Positions 10,401 through 21,986 of a stretch of DNA of 64,000 nucleotides are shown here, piece after piece (position 1 is the stretch's first letter; the number at the start of each line of letters is the position of its first letter). Both the position numbers and the translations under genes were made by a program. The notes below the pieces were generated by a model that saw only the letters and a program-made list of their open reading frames with translations, was not told the origin of the DNA and made no database searches. The stretch is taken from the NCBI GenBank assembly GCA_001600615.1, contig BCKK01000007.1, forward strand, positions 464,431-528,430, written 5' to 3'. The DNA comes from Dioszegia crocea (Eukaryota > Basidiomycota > Tremellomycetes > Tremellales > Bulleribasidiaceae).

Positions 10401-12430
10401 ATGAACTTCTTCAGTCGTCAAAAGTCCCGGATTCAGTCACCGGGGGACACAGTCCGGCTGTTGAAGGAGAACATTGTTAAGCTGGAAGGACCGCAACCTG
10501 GGGACCTAACACGGAGGGTGAGTTGTTGTGCTGCTTGCCTTGCGATGCTGAGGGGTGGGGTGGCGAGGGTGTGACTGGTGCAGCTTGCCTAGTGCTATCC
10601 ATCTGTAACACTGGGACCGATGACGATGTCTCCTCACTCTTCTTCACAGGAAATCCCCCAAACTCTGTCCCAGCCTGACACTCACTCGCCGTCCCTTTAC
10701 CCCTTTACCCCTACCTCCGAGCTAACTTTCTCAGATATCCGAAGAGATCTCACGTCAAATGACATCAGTGAAGATTGCCGTACTAGGCGAGCCAGAATCC
10801 GAACCATCTTCAGAAACAATCACACAAGTGGCGAATGAGGTATACGCGCAAGATTTGATTCGGTTGATGATTATTCATATGGAATCTTTTGAGTTTGAGG
10901 TGAGTTAAGTCGGCTTGAGGCTGTCAACCAAACCACACTTTCTCAACCTGCTTTCGATAAATCTAATCTGAGCCACAGCTGAAAACCCAGGCCAGAAAGG
11001 ATGCTTGTTCCATCATTAACGCTCTACTTCGGCGTCAAATCGGGACTAGACTGCCAACTGTGGAGTTCATCACCAATAGGCCAGATACAATGTTCGCGGC
11101 TCTGAAGCAGTAAGCTAAGCCTCTTATGTTGATCAGTGCAAGTTGGCGGTAGCTGACATGTACTAGGTACTCCAACCCCGAAATCGCCCTAAACACCGGC
11201 GGAGTTCTAAAAGAGATGCTGAGATATGAGCCCTTAGCTAGGATCTTGCTCTATTCCGAAGAGTGAGTTCAGGATGTCCTTGGCTGGAGGGCTCTGACCC
11301 ATGCCCAGATACAACAACTGACTTTCTGCAGATTCTACACTTTCCCACACTTTATCGAGACTACTACATTTGGGATCTCGTGTGATGCGTTTGCGAATAT
11401 GAAGGTGAGCTAGCTCGTGCGCAAGAGTCCGAACCAAGCTGATTGTATAGGAATGCCTGACAAAGCATAAGCCCATGGTGGCGCAGTATTTGGACCAGCA
11501 CTATGACCGAGTAATCCTAAAGATCCATCTAAGAACGATATCAAAAGCTAATCCAGCCCAGTTCTTCAACATGTATCAAAACCTCATCTTATCTTCAAAC
11601 TACGTAACCAAACGCCAATCCCTGAAACTTCTCGGGGAGATCTTACTCGATCGAGCCAACTACGCAATAATGACCCGATTTATTGCTGATGAAGCCAATT
11701 TGAAAACTATGATGAATTTCTTGAGGGATAAGAGTCGGAATATCCAATTTGAGGCGTTTCACGTCTTTAAGGTGAGTTGTGGAGATGATTTGGCTTGTGT
11801 CGCTGTCTTTGGTTGAGAGAATGGAGCGGAGGGCGGAGGAGGGAGGAGGAGAGTCGGGAGATGTGGGCTCGATGTGAGAAGAAGAGAAGGGAGACTACGA
11901 GAGAGGGAGATTAGCCGTCTTGGCTGTACCCAAATTCTGCCCCCCCCCTCCCCCTCTCCCCTCAGTCTATGCTCAATAGACGAGCCCACGCCTTGCCGAT
12001 ATGTTCAAACCGGAGCGGAGCATTAGCTGACTATGGCCCAGGTATTCGTCGCGAACCCCAGCAAACCACCTCAGATCGCCAGTATTCTTCGTCGGAATAA
12101 AGAACGCCTCTTGATCTTTTTGAAGGAATTCCATAATGACAAAGAAGGTATGTCTGCTTCTCTCCCCCTCTGATTTTCCGCATGTAATCAGATTATGAGG
12201 CAAATAAGCTGATCATGTAGATGAACAATTTACCGTAAGTCCTACACCTGCCGCGCGGGTATTTTGCCCAATAATGCTCGGGATGGGATATGCGGATTGG
12301 TGCTTGTGATGGAAATGAGCTGATGAGAATAGGACGAGAAGGCATTCCTCATTACTCAGAGTGAGTTGCCTCCACTGTGATATCGCTCAATCTCGAGAAA
12401 GAACTGACAAGTACAGTTCAACAATTATAA
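10401..12430 (+). CDS. HYM1: Mo25/Hym1 scaffold protein
   Basis: Model: join(10401..10517, 10735..10899, 10991..11109, 11167..11262, 11332..11404, 11451..11510, 11562..11771, 12042..12147, 12221..12234, 12333..12360, 12417..12430), 333 residues, the normal size. The protein is a helical-repeat scaffold. In fungi Hym1 supports the Ndr/Cbk1 (RAM) kinase pathway for cell separation and polarity; in animals Mo25 activates Ste20-type kinases and LKB1. Diagnostic stretches are [36 protein letters not shown] and [20 protein letters not shown]. The 51-nt intron at 11511-11561 is a multiple of three and without stops, so retention would insert 17 residues into DQHYDR|FFNMYQ. Exons 9 and 11 are 14 nt each, and the intron before exon 8 is 270 nt with strong strand asymmetry. 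Confidence 0.95.
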
Positions 12431-13001
12431 TATCCCAGTTGTACATTTGCCAATTCGCCACATATCACCATCCTACGCAAACCTCATATCGCCCAGATCT
12501 ACATCTGACACCCTTATTCCGGCTGTCGCATCGCTTGGCCACACCACGCCATTTCCTCGCTCGTCTCAATTCACGTCCCTCCATTATTGCTTTTCCCTTG
12601 CTCGACACCATCATGTACCTGTAACATTAGTCTTTGATGATCTTAATGCACGCTCCACGAGCTATTTGGCTTGACGGTGGGATTCGCAGAAACCAGAAAC
12701 GTAGAGCTGTACGGCGGCTTGACTTGAAACCTCTGTCGATCACGTAGATGAAATGGCGAAATTTGTCGAGCGAGTGAGAACGAACTTGTTATAATTCTTA
12801 AAAGTGCCAGACATCTGCACCAGACATATTCAGTAAATCTGCATCGATAACCTACAAGATGCAGCCCCTCGTATCATTGAGGCATGCTCATCGTCGAAAT
12901 AAAATGAGAGAATAAGGGTGGGTGAAGAATGCCATCAATCCCGCGCCGTGTACAGAGATGTCATTCGCCAGAACGAAACCCAAAGTGCATGCAGGGATCG
13001 T
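12431..13001. other. convergent 3' region, HYM1 / RPS27
   Basis: This 571-base gap holds the 3' flanks of two convergent genes. It is relatively AT-rich after 12700. The frames at 12361-12674 overlap the HYM1 end and show no domain. No terminator sequence or extra gene was recognised. Confidence 0.35.
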
Positions 13002-13774
13002 CTAGTTCTTTCGTCGGAATGAGCAGCCTGTGGGATCAGCTGATTGTCCAAGCCTTATACAATCTGAGGTGAACACGAAACTCACCCTCGGTCAATCGAG
13101 CCTTACCGCCGGTGGGTTGGCACAGGACGGTAGCGCACGAGCCGCACTGAACGACGGTGGAAGCGTGAGAAAAGACAGTGCTGATGGTCAGCGTAGGACT
13201 CATCTCGTTCAAGGGAACAGACTGACGTGATCTGGAAGCAACCGGGGCACTTGACATCCATGAAGAATGAGTTGGGCTCGGGCACAATCTTCTTGAGCTT
13301 GTGGGTCCGGGCGTGCTTCTCTGCGGGGGGGTTAAGGAGGTCGATAGCGAGCGCCTGTGGGGTTAGCATGTATATGGGATGATCTATAATTTGGCCGGCG
13401 AGGGGGTTGGGCGGGTATGGGTAGGGGACAGGGTGGCGAGTGGCAAAAGTGCGGGTAGCAACGACGGCGTCCGTGGGTACGGATAACCACAGACAAAGTA
13501 GGCAGCGACTGAGAAGATGGCTCAGGATTGCCTGGGCGATGCACAACCTGTGGCAAAGATCCAAGGAGGATAAGTCACCCGACCATTCCGATCGAGTGGC
13601 CACCCTCTCATAGTCCTACACCCCGATCTTGCCCATCGTCCGCACCACCGCCCACCATTGACAACGGCACCCATCCACCCACATGCACCCCCACTACCTC
13701 CCGCAAGACCCTTGCCAGATCGGCAGACCACCCATCCGCACACTCGCCACCGCAAGGAAAAAGACACTAACCAT
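13002..13774 (-). CDS. RPS27: 40S ribosomal protein eS27
   Basis: Model: complement(join(13002..13027, 13086..13180, 13227..13354, 13772..13774)), 83 residues, the usual size of this small-subunit protein. The first coding exon is just the ATG, followed by a 417-nt intron, the longest seen in the window; long first introns are common in fungal ribosomal-protein genes. The product reads [20 protein letters not shown], then [14 protein letters not shown], then [20 protein letters not shown], ending CSFRRKN. The four cysteines of CPGC and CGSC form the C4 zinc site typical of eS27. I found no clear snoRNA in the long intron, though one could hide there. Confidence 0.95.
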
Positions 13775-14393
13775 ATTGCCTGATTTCTTTATTTAAGTAG
13801 GGGGTGGTGTAAGGTGTGTTTCCTTTGTGTGTTGGCCGCTGAAGCGATGAAGCGCGAGGAATCGGCCTTTTGAGAATAAGAGAAGAGGGGAGAGATGGAG
13901 AAGGTTTTAAGGAGGAATCTAGGAGGCGAATCAGCAGGCAGCGAGTCCTCTGGCAGGGCGACTGAAAGTGAAGCTAGGCCTTCGGATCCGAGCTACCGGA
14001 ATCAAATCCACGCGTTGAGGAGTGGGGCCGGCGTTATGTTTTGGTGCTAATGGGGATATTGCCGATGGTTCTGGGGTGTGGCAGAGGAGCTGGGTGGCTA
14101 CGTGGAGGTGATCGTTAACGCCGATAGCGGCGATTTGGCGGGTGGCGATGTCCAATCGAGGTCCACCTGTGGCTGCAAGGGCTATGCATCATGCGTGTAC
14201 ATTGATCACAGCTTCTTGAGTGCCCTATTCCACAATAATCGAGCACATCATGTCGGAGAGCATAGTTCATACACAGCTAACATAGATACAACAAGTCATC
14301 AGAGCCCCCAATTGCAAGGTCCCTCCCAATCCCTCTCGTCGCAACTGCGAAGAACACCTGATCCTCTGCGATCTCCAGCCACACCTCCACAGA
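13775..14393. other. intergenic region upstream of RPS27
   Basis: This 619-base gap holds the promoter of RPS27 and the 3' flank of LTV1, both on the minus strand. The frames at 13931-14155 and 14078-14401 lack recognisable domains. No binding site was assigned. Confidence 0.35.
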
Positions 14394-16598
14394 CTAGCTG
14401 AGGGAAACCACACCTCGCTCGCCCACCAACAGATCTGCCGCCCGTCCACCCCCAACGAGCTTTTTATGGCTCGCAAGCGCTTTCCGCCGCTCAGTTCCGA
14501 ATGCCTCTTGTCGCGTCTTCTTCTCCACTCGTCGGGCCTGGGGGTCAGCCAATGTAAAAAACGGAGGACGGAATCATAATGGAAGATGCAGAGATATGAT
14601 CTGGATGGCAGGTATCAGGGTGACGGGGTGTAGCATAATTCCAAAAGCACGCCAGATGCAACTCACAGATCGTTCAGCCTTAATTGCCGCCTTGCGCGCC
14701 TTCCGATCATCCGTCGTCTCCCCCTTCGGCCGCGCAACCGTCACTCGTGTATGCTCCGTCTCCGTCTCTGATCCCGAACTATCACTATCGTCATCGTCGT
14801 CTCCAGCGACTGACGAAGCGACAGAGCCAGACGCAGACGCAGCCGCGGGGTTACCGTTGACCATTCCTGCTCGAGCTTTGGCGGCGGCTGCGTTCCGGGA
14901 TCGGATCATGGCTGGGTGGTTTTCAGTGTTGGTGTATGTTGCTGTGGGTTAGCGTATTGACGACGAAAAACAGAGACGGAAGAGGGTAGATAGAGCAAAT
15001 GAGTTTTGGCAACCCTTAGGCCTCCATCTACCCAAACCCAAACATAACCTCAACTCACTAAGCACAGTCTCCACATCCCACTTCTCCCCCTCATCCTCCT
15101 CCCTCTTAATCTTCGTCATCTTCTCAATCTTTCCCACCCCCACCCCCCTTCCCAAACGCTCAATCTCCAATATCCTCCGCCTATTCTCTTCCTTCCCTAA
15201 ACCCTCCGCCCCATCCTCCACTGCATTCCTCAACACCTCCAATTTCTCCGGTCCAGACAGCCTTGTCGTTCCCAGCGCCGGCCGGTATTTCGAGCCGACA
15301 ACTTCAAAGTTGTCGAGGAAATCATCGAGGATCGCATCGAAGTCTTCGCGAGAGACCAAGGGTGGGGCCGCCGATGCTGTAGAGAAGAGCGACATTTTGG
15401 ACGCCGAGGAGAAAGTCGACATTCTAGACATTTGAGATGCTGCCACTGAGATATTGTCATCTTCGTAGTATTCTTCATCTTCGTCTTCTTCTTGAATATC
15501 GTATGCCCGTTCAATCTACAATTAGCCAACGCTCTTTGTTGTCCAAGACTCACCTGGTCAAACTGATTATCCAAATCCGTCAATCCTTTATTCCTAAACA
15601 TACTAGAAGAGCTCATACTCATTCCAGTCGCATCACTCGGCCCTCGCTTCCCCCGTCTTTTCTTCCCGCCCTTCACAATCATATCCGCCATACTGGCCGG
15701 TAGACTCCCGAGCGTATCTGCCATTTCAGACCGCTCTTCCCCGCCCCCTCCATCACTCCCTGCGGTACCATTCGCCTTTTGTTGTTGTTTAAACGCCTTG
15801 AATCGATCTTCCCATGACGCATCTTCCGCCAGAGCCTCCGGTTGTTCTCTCCCTTTATAAACAACCTCTTCCTCGTCTCCCTCCTCTTCCTCTCCTTCGT
15901 CGACGCCCCACTCTTCAAATTCAAACTCAGGCCCCTCCTCTCCTTCTTCCGCCTCGCCACCACCGACCAACTCCCCAAACCAACCCTCATCCCCTTCCTC
16001 ATCCTCAAACGCCTCATCCTCAAGCGCCTCAAGCACCTGACGCAAATGCGGGTCCATATCAGGTTGCAATCCCTGCAGCTCGGTTGGGATCCCTTCTTCC
16101 CTCGCATAAGCCTGCTGTAGCGTAATCTCCTTATCGCTCGCTAGCACCTCTGGCAGATCCGCAAATAGCTCTTCGGCCCTTGCTTTCCCTTTGCCCTTCT
16201 TCATACCCGGTGCAACACCCGACCCTTTTGGCGCAGCAATAAGCCACGAATCACCCCCTGATTGACCGACAGGTTTGAGATGTTGCATGTAGTCGTACTT
16301 CGAGTCATCATAGGCGATACCATAGCCAGCAGCTTCGCCTTCGTTGTCCCGGATCTTGGACTTGTCAAGCGCAGATTCGAGCTCGGCAAGGGTGGTACCG
16401 GACTGATCATCAGCTCGGGATACACTGTGGGATGCAGATGGGCCTTACCGGTCTATCACGATCATTCGCCCGACCTATAGGCTTCAAGACCCTTCCGCCA
16501 GCATCGGGATCATTGATCAGTGGATCACGCTGAGATCGATGGACCAGCTGAAAATGCTGCGCTCCGGGTTGTCGGAAGACGGATTTTTTAGGTGCCAT
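14394..16598 (-). CDS. LTV1: Ltv1, 40S ribosome biogenesis and export factor
   Basis: Model: complement(join(14394..14537, 14667..14941, 15059..15515, 15554..16402, 16449..16598)), 624 residues. Ltv1 acts in late cytoplasmic maturation and nuclear export of the pre-40S subunit. The N-terminus KKSVFRQPGAQHFQLVHRSQ followed by RDPLINDPD is the family hallmark. YDYMQHLKPVG, a long acidic region (about 150-200), GLTDLDNQFDQ and EEYYEDD follow, then a helical segment DFDAILDDFLDNFEVVG. Near the C-terminus TYTNTENHPAMIRSR and a basic RKARKAAIKAER region match the conserved end of the family. It shares a 338-base divergent promoter with VMA1. Confidence 0.93.
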
Positions 16599-16936
16599 CT
16601 TGGCCAGAAGTTGACTTCGGCTGCTTTCTTCGTTTGAGTATGTGCAAGAGTCGTTCGGTATAGCTAGCTATAGGCTGTAGCGGATAGATGGGGTCCAAGT
16701 GAAATTTTGAAAATCAACAGCTCGAGCCTCCACTCTGACGGAGTATGACGTGGATATCCCCAGTATCACACTCGGCCCCTGCGTCACTGTCTCTTGCTGC
16801 TGGACTGAATGACTGATAGCTTGCTTCAGCTTCATCGCTTCTCTCCTATACAAAGCCTGGCATACAGATAGCCAGTACACAAGGAGATCTATACAGGCTA
16901 TCTTACAGACGGACTATCGACAGATAGTAGTTCAAG
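16599..16936. promoter_or_regulatory. divergent promoter region, LTV1 / VMA1
   Basis: Both start codons face away from this 338-base gap. The minus-strand frame at 16668-16880 has no domain. No specific site was identified. Confidence 0.4.
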
Positions 16937-19357
16937 ATGGTATGTCTCCTTGACAACTTGAACGAAGAGGAACGTTGCTAACTCCCTATCAGGCAGGAGC
17001 TATGGAGAACGCTCGGCGGGATCTTCCCAAGGTACGTACTCAGCTAACTGTAGCTATATCAAGTATCCCTAGCTGAGCTTCTAGATCCGAGATGAAGAGC
17101 GCGAACGGATGTTCGGCACAGTCTTCTCGTACGTCCTTTCAACCCTGGCCTCTGCCGCATCGCTGACTTGGCAGGGTCTCAGGTCCCGTCGTCATTGGTG
17201 AGAACATGCGCGGTGTGGCCATGTACGAGCTGGTCCGTGTTGGTCACGATGAGCTAGTGGGAGGTGGGTTCTTTAGCTGGACGTGGACGTGGAGGATGAA
17301 GCTGATTGAGGCAGAGGTTATTAGGATTGAGGCCGACCGGGCTACGATTCAGGTTTATGAGGAGACGTCGGGTGTTACCGTCGGTGATCCCGTTTTGAGG
17401 ACTGGGAAGCCGTTGTCGGTTGAGCTTGGGCCTGGTGAGTTTGAACACGCTCTCGATTCGGCGAGAAGTACGTCTAGCTTACGGTTCAGGTCTCATGACT
17501 AACATCTACGAGTGCGTTGAGCGCCACTCCCACGTAGGGTCAAACTGACAAAGTAGTGGTATTCAGCGTCCGCTTAAGGGTATTCGAGAACAGTCCAACT
17601 CGATCTACATTCCCCGTAAGTCTAGCTTGCTCCCTGTCGATCCGAGTCAGACTCAAACTGACACCCCAGGTGGTATCAACACCCAGGCTCTGTCCCGCGA
17701 GATCAAGTGGGACTTCAACCCTTCTCAATTTAAGGTTGGAGACCACATTTCCGGTGGAGACATCTTCGGTAGCGTCTTTGAGAACTCTCTGGTCGACAAC
17801 CACAAGATCATGTTGCCTCCACGAGCCATGGGTACCATCACCCGTATCGCCGAGAAGGGATCTTACACTGTTGATGTGAGCTCCATGTCATATATGGCCT
17901 TGGATACAGCTGATCCCGTAGGACATTGTGCTCGAGACCGAATTCCAGGGCAAGAAGTCGGAGCACAAGATGATGCAGCTTTGGCCTGTCCGAGCACCTC
18001 GACCTGTTGCGCAAAAGGAGACGGCCAACTTCCCCTTGTTTACCGGTCAGCGAGTGTTGGATGCGCTCTTCCCTTCCGTTCAGGGCGGAACGACCGCTAT
18101 TCCTGGTGCTTTCGGATGGTCAGTTGAGCAGCTCGGATAGTGGCCAAAAGCTGACTTTTTAGTGGAAAGACTGTCATTTCGCAGGCTCTATCCAAATTCT
18201 CCAACTCGGACATCATCATCTACGTCGGATGCGGAGAGCGCGGAAACGAAATGGCTGAAGTTCTGGCGGACGTAAGTCTTTTGGTCAGACTCTAGCTAAT
18301 GATCAGTTCCCCGAACTCACGCTCGAACGCGACGGCCGCGAAGAACCCATCATGAAGCGTACTGCGCTCGTCGCCAACACGTCCAACATGCCCGTCGCCG
18401 CGCGTGAAGCGTCGATTTATACCGGTATCACCCTATCCGAGTACTTCCGAGACCAAGGGCAGAACGTCGCCATGATGGCCGATTCGACATCCCGATGGGC
18501 CGAGGCGTTGCGAGAAATTTCGGGTCGTCTGGCTGAAATGCCCGCAGACTCGGGATACCCAGCTTATCTCGGAGCGAAATTGGCAAGTTTCTACGAACGT
18601 GCTGGTCGAGTCAGCTGTTTGGGATCGCCCAATCGAAACGGTACCGTCTCTATCGTCGGCGCCGTCTCCCCGCCCGGAGGAGATATGTCGGACCCCGTCA
18701 CAACTGCCACTTTGGGTATTGTGCAGGTATTCTGGGGTCTTTCCAAGACTCTCGCTCAGCGTAAACATTTCCCTTCGGTCGATTGGAATATCTCGTATTC
18801 GAAATACCTTAAAATCCTTGATCCTTACTACGAGAAGGAGAGTGCTGGATTTATTGAACTCCGGACGCGGGCCAAGGAGATTTTGCAGAAGGAATCGGAT
18901 CTTGCCGAGATTGTGCAATTGGTCGGGAAGAGTGCGTTGGGTGAATCCGACAAGATTACCCTGGAAATTGCAAGGATGTTGAAGGTGAGTCTAAGCTTTT
19001 GAGTGAGCTAACGCCGTAGGACGACTTCCTTCAGCAGAATGGTATTTCAGAGTATGACCGATACTGCCCATTCTACAAGACGGCGGGTATGCTCAAGAAC
19101 TTTGTGGCGTATTATGATTGCTCGCAGCGCGCCGTCGAGTCGAGCGATATGACATTTGCCAAGGTCAGCTTTGTGCTTTTTAGGAGTTGGGCAAGAGCTG
19201 ACAGGGGTAGATCCGCGATGCCACTGGCGACATCACGTTCAAGCTTTCTCAGATGAAGTTCGAATCGCCCAACACACAGAGCGAGGAAGATATCACGGGC
19301 AAATTTGATCAGCTGTACCAGGAGATTCAGGAGACGTTTAGGCGATTGCAAGAGTAG
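16937..19357 (+). CDS. VMA1: V-type proton ATPase catalytic subunit A
   Basis: Model: 13 exons, join(16937..16939, 16993..17031, 17085..17128, 17175..17263, 17315..17434, 17490..17511, 17557..17615, 17670..17875, 17922..18118, 18163..18271, 18307..18984, 19020..19163, 19211..19357), 618 residues, the usual size. It is the ATP-hydrolysing subunit of the V1 sector that acidifies vacuoles and endosomes. The Walker A loop is GAFGCGKT (split by an intron after the codon start of the Cys), then [40 protein letters not shown] and GSVSCLG-type catalytic segments typical of the family. The first exon is the ATG alone. The yeast VMA1 intein is absent: the region after the P-loop is continuous. Confidence 0.97.
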
Positions 19358-19544
19358 GCGATGGGAGGTTTTGGCTTATTAGAATGGAAGTGGCGTTTGT
19401 CTATGTAGTGTATGGGATCCTTGACTATGATCTCATGGCGTGACTGCGAGGGTCCATGTCAAGTCGCAAATGGATCGATGAACAGGACATGAATACAGTA
19501 GATGCATATCGTCTCACATCAAGCCCACCCTACCATCCTCAACC

Positions 19545-21300
19545 TCAAGCCTGCTCGCCCTTATTCAGTCTCATCCACTGGACCAGCGCAACAATCAAGA
19601 GACTGTTCCCATACACCATCCCCATCCTCGGTATGCCCTTATAAAAGTCCCGATTCGGACCCGCTGGCGTTCCCTTGGAAACATTCCCCACTTGACCCTC
19701 GGGCGTGACTTGGGCCAAGCAACCCTTGAGACCCGACACCGCCATGTCGAGGTATTTCTCCTTCTCCAGAAGCCCCTGCAGTGTCAGCTCATACCCCTTC
19801 TGCAACGCGAGGACGAAACTTACCAGTCGGATAGCCATCAAGATTCCGCCTACAAAGCCCGAAGACCCGCTCGTCTCGATATAGCTTGTCGGATCGTCAA
19901 TCAGTGTGCGCCACAGACCTGACTCGGGATCTTGGAGAGGAATGAGGGCATCGACTTGGCGCCGAAGAGCCGAAGTGAGACTGCGGGCGACCGGGTCAGA
20001 AGAGGGCAGACCGGTCAATTCGAGGAACATCGGTATGGCCAGGGTGATCTGCAATGTTAGCCAGAGGTCCAGTCAATTTGCCGCGAGGATAGCGAGACTT
20101 ACCCAGCAGTTCCCTCTGGCCCATAGCGCATCTGAGAAATATCGGCCCTTTGGTCCACCCTCCAAATCAAACTGCCAGGCATGATACCAGAATCCCGAGG
20201 CTGGGTCCATGAGATATTGAATGTGCAGAAGGAATTGATATTTGGCTATATCCTCAGCTTGGGGTCTGGACAAGAAGGGGCAGAGCTCACCTTCTTCAAT
20301 GTAATGCGGACGATTCAGCATGAGTCCAATCTTGGTCAAGGGGATGATGGTCATCATGAGTGTATCGTCCCATAATTGGCCCTCGTTCTTCAGGCGGAAA
20401 GTCACTACTTGTCAGCTGAGTCTCCAGTCGACGTCGATTACAACTCACAATGCTGAAATCCACCTTCGGCAGTTCCTGGATCATCAGCACAATTCCTTCA
20501 CGGAGACGGCACAAACTTACGAGGTAAATCGTTCATGATCCACTCTGCCCACTCATCTATCCACTCCCCAAATCGGTTTCGCCATTCATCATCCAGAACC
20601 GTACCTCCCCGCTGTCGATCCAGGTCAAGCAGGCACGCAGCGCTGTACATGACGGCCATACTGTTGATGTTCTTTGTTGGGATCCCTTCGGCATAACGCT
20701 GGTTGAACCAGTCTTTCATTAGGCTCAGCACGTGTGCGGCGCCTGATGATTTGGGGTCGGAGGAGGAAGTCAGGTGATAATACTGCATCCCATCAGCGAG
20801 GCCTTGAGCTCGAGAATGGAACGTACGTCGTAGAGACCATTCATACCTGGAGCTATCAGTGAAGCTCTAGACAAGTTATCAGAACACTTACCGATTGCTT
20901 GAGGCCACTCCCAGCGGTGGTAGGTACAGGTGTCGATAACGGTCCCATCGGGCACTGAAGGATCAGCATCCGTTCTTACTCGTGCCTTGTCGGACTTGGA
21001 TACACTCAGAAACAAAGTCAGGTATATGCAGCGGTACAAGTCCAGTTCACCGCCAATCTCCCAGATCTAGGTAACTTCACCGAGCAACTCACGCTGATAC
21101 ACAAACCGTCCCGTCTTATCCGCCACTTTGGTCATGCCGTCAATCAACAGCGCGAGCTTCTTCTCAGCTTCGACATTGTCGAGCTCGAACGTCCGATAGT
21201 CGAATGCTGGAGCGGGAGTCAACTCCTCGAAGTCATCCGACACGCTAAACAGCGCCTTTGCGGCTGCTTGAGGATCGCTCGCGTCGATTTTGAAGACCAT
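19545..21300 (-). CDS. GH105-type unsaturated rhamnogalacturonyl hydrolase
   Basis: Model: complement(join(19545..19775, 19824..20048, 20103..20245, 20291..20404, 20449..20475, 20521..20782, 20827..20846, 20892..20954, 21093..21300)), 430 residues. The family removes the terminal unsaturated uronic acid from products of pectin lyases. The six-hairpin fold is marked by TCTYHRWEWPQAIGMNGLYD, GGFQHLTFRLKNEGQLWDDT with the conserved Asp of the LWDDT segment, HAWQFD, and SDALWARGNCW. No signal peptide is present, so the enzyme is probably intracellular and needs imported disaccharides, which fits the divergent transporter at 21987. Introns at 19776-19823 and elsewhere restore frame exactly; one exon is only 20 nt. 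Related GH88 or a lineage-specific substrate is possible. Confidence 0.85.
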
Positions 21301-21986
21301 CTTGGTGTTTGTGTGAGTGAGAGTTGTGAGAGATTTGTCTGTGGTCGAGATGGGAGTTCTCTCCAGAGATTCGGCGCATCAGTGCGAGTGGTATCGCCCA
21401 GGTGGATACTCCTCCACATCCTCCACTGACAGTAAGAGAGGTATGGCTCAGATTGCACCCATCTCCACCGGATTTACTCTGTACGTAAGAGATCTCAGCG
21501 GTCCGGAGTCCGGCTACCGGGTCCGGGCCCGCCCCGGATCGCCGCCACCCATCTCGCTTCCCCTTCCACCTCTCTCCTTCCCTCTCCTCTGCCGCCATTC
21601 AGTTTCGTGACGCAGAAGTTGTCAGCAAAGTCTTGGCACCATCAGGTGGATACCCTTCTTTGATTGCGCGCGATCTCACTAACGGCAAATTCCGATACGC
21701 GCTTGTCCGCGCAAAGTCAGCAGTTTGGATGACCTGATCCACTTCGGGCCGCAGAATTTGGGCCCACTATCATTCGCGGGCCGTTCATTACGATTGGAGA
21801 TAAGGACGCTGATACATGGAGACTCCACTTGGACATGGGCAGCACGGGGTCAGCAGACTAATCACGACTAGGAATATAAGAAGGCGTTGCGATTCCCCAG
21901 TTTGGAGCCCCAACCACCTCACTTACCTCTCTTATCTACACCTCGAGATTGCTTTGTGATCTACATCCACCCCCTACATCGCCACC
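21301..21986. promoter_or_regulatory. divergent promoter region, GH105 hydrolase / MFS transporter
   Basis: This 686-base gap between divergent starts contains a very GC-rich cluster at about 21497-21545 with several GTCCGG/CCGG words (GTCCGG at 21501, 21508 and 21521) and CGG/CCG triplets in both orientations. That pattern would suit a Zn2Cys6 regulator serving both genes, but no specific factor can be named. No gene was seen inside. Confidence 0.45.

Noticed and set aside
11475..11816. 113-residue frame as an independent gene
   Set aside because: It is exons 6-7 of HYM1 with the 51-nt in-frame intron read through and intron sequence at the end.
17206..17502. VMA1 frame with the insertion [18 protein letters not shown]
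   Set aside because: The insertion is an in-frame intron (17264-17314) with a GTGGGT donor and CTGAT branch site; removing it restores the conserved DELVGEVIRIE.
18119..18162. Possible intein in VMA1, as in baker's yeast
   Set aside because: The gap in the P-loop codon is a 44-nt spliceosomal intron, and the protein is continuous and normal length (618 residues).
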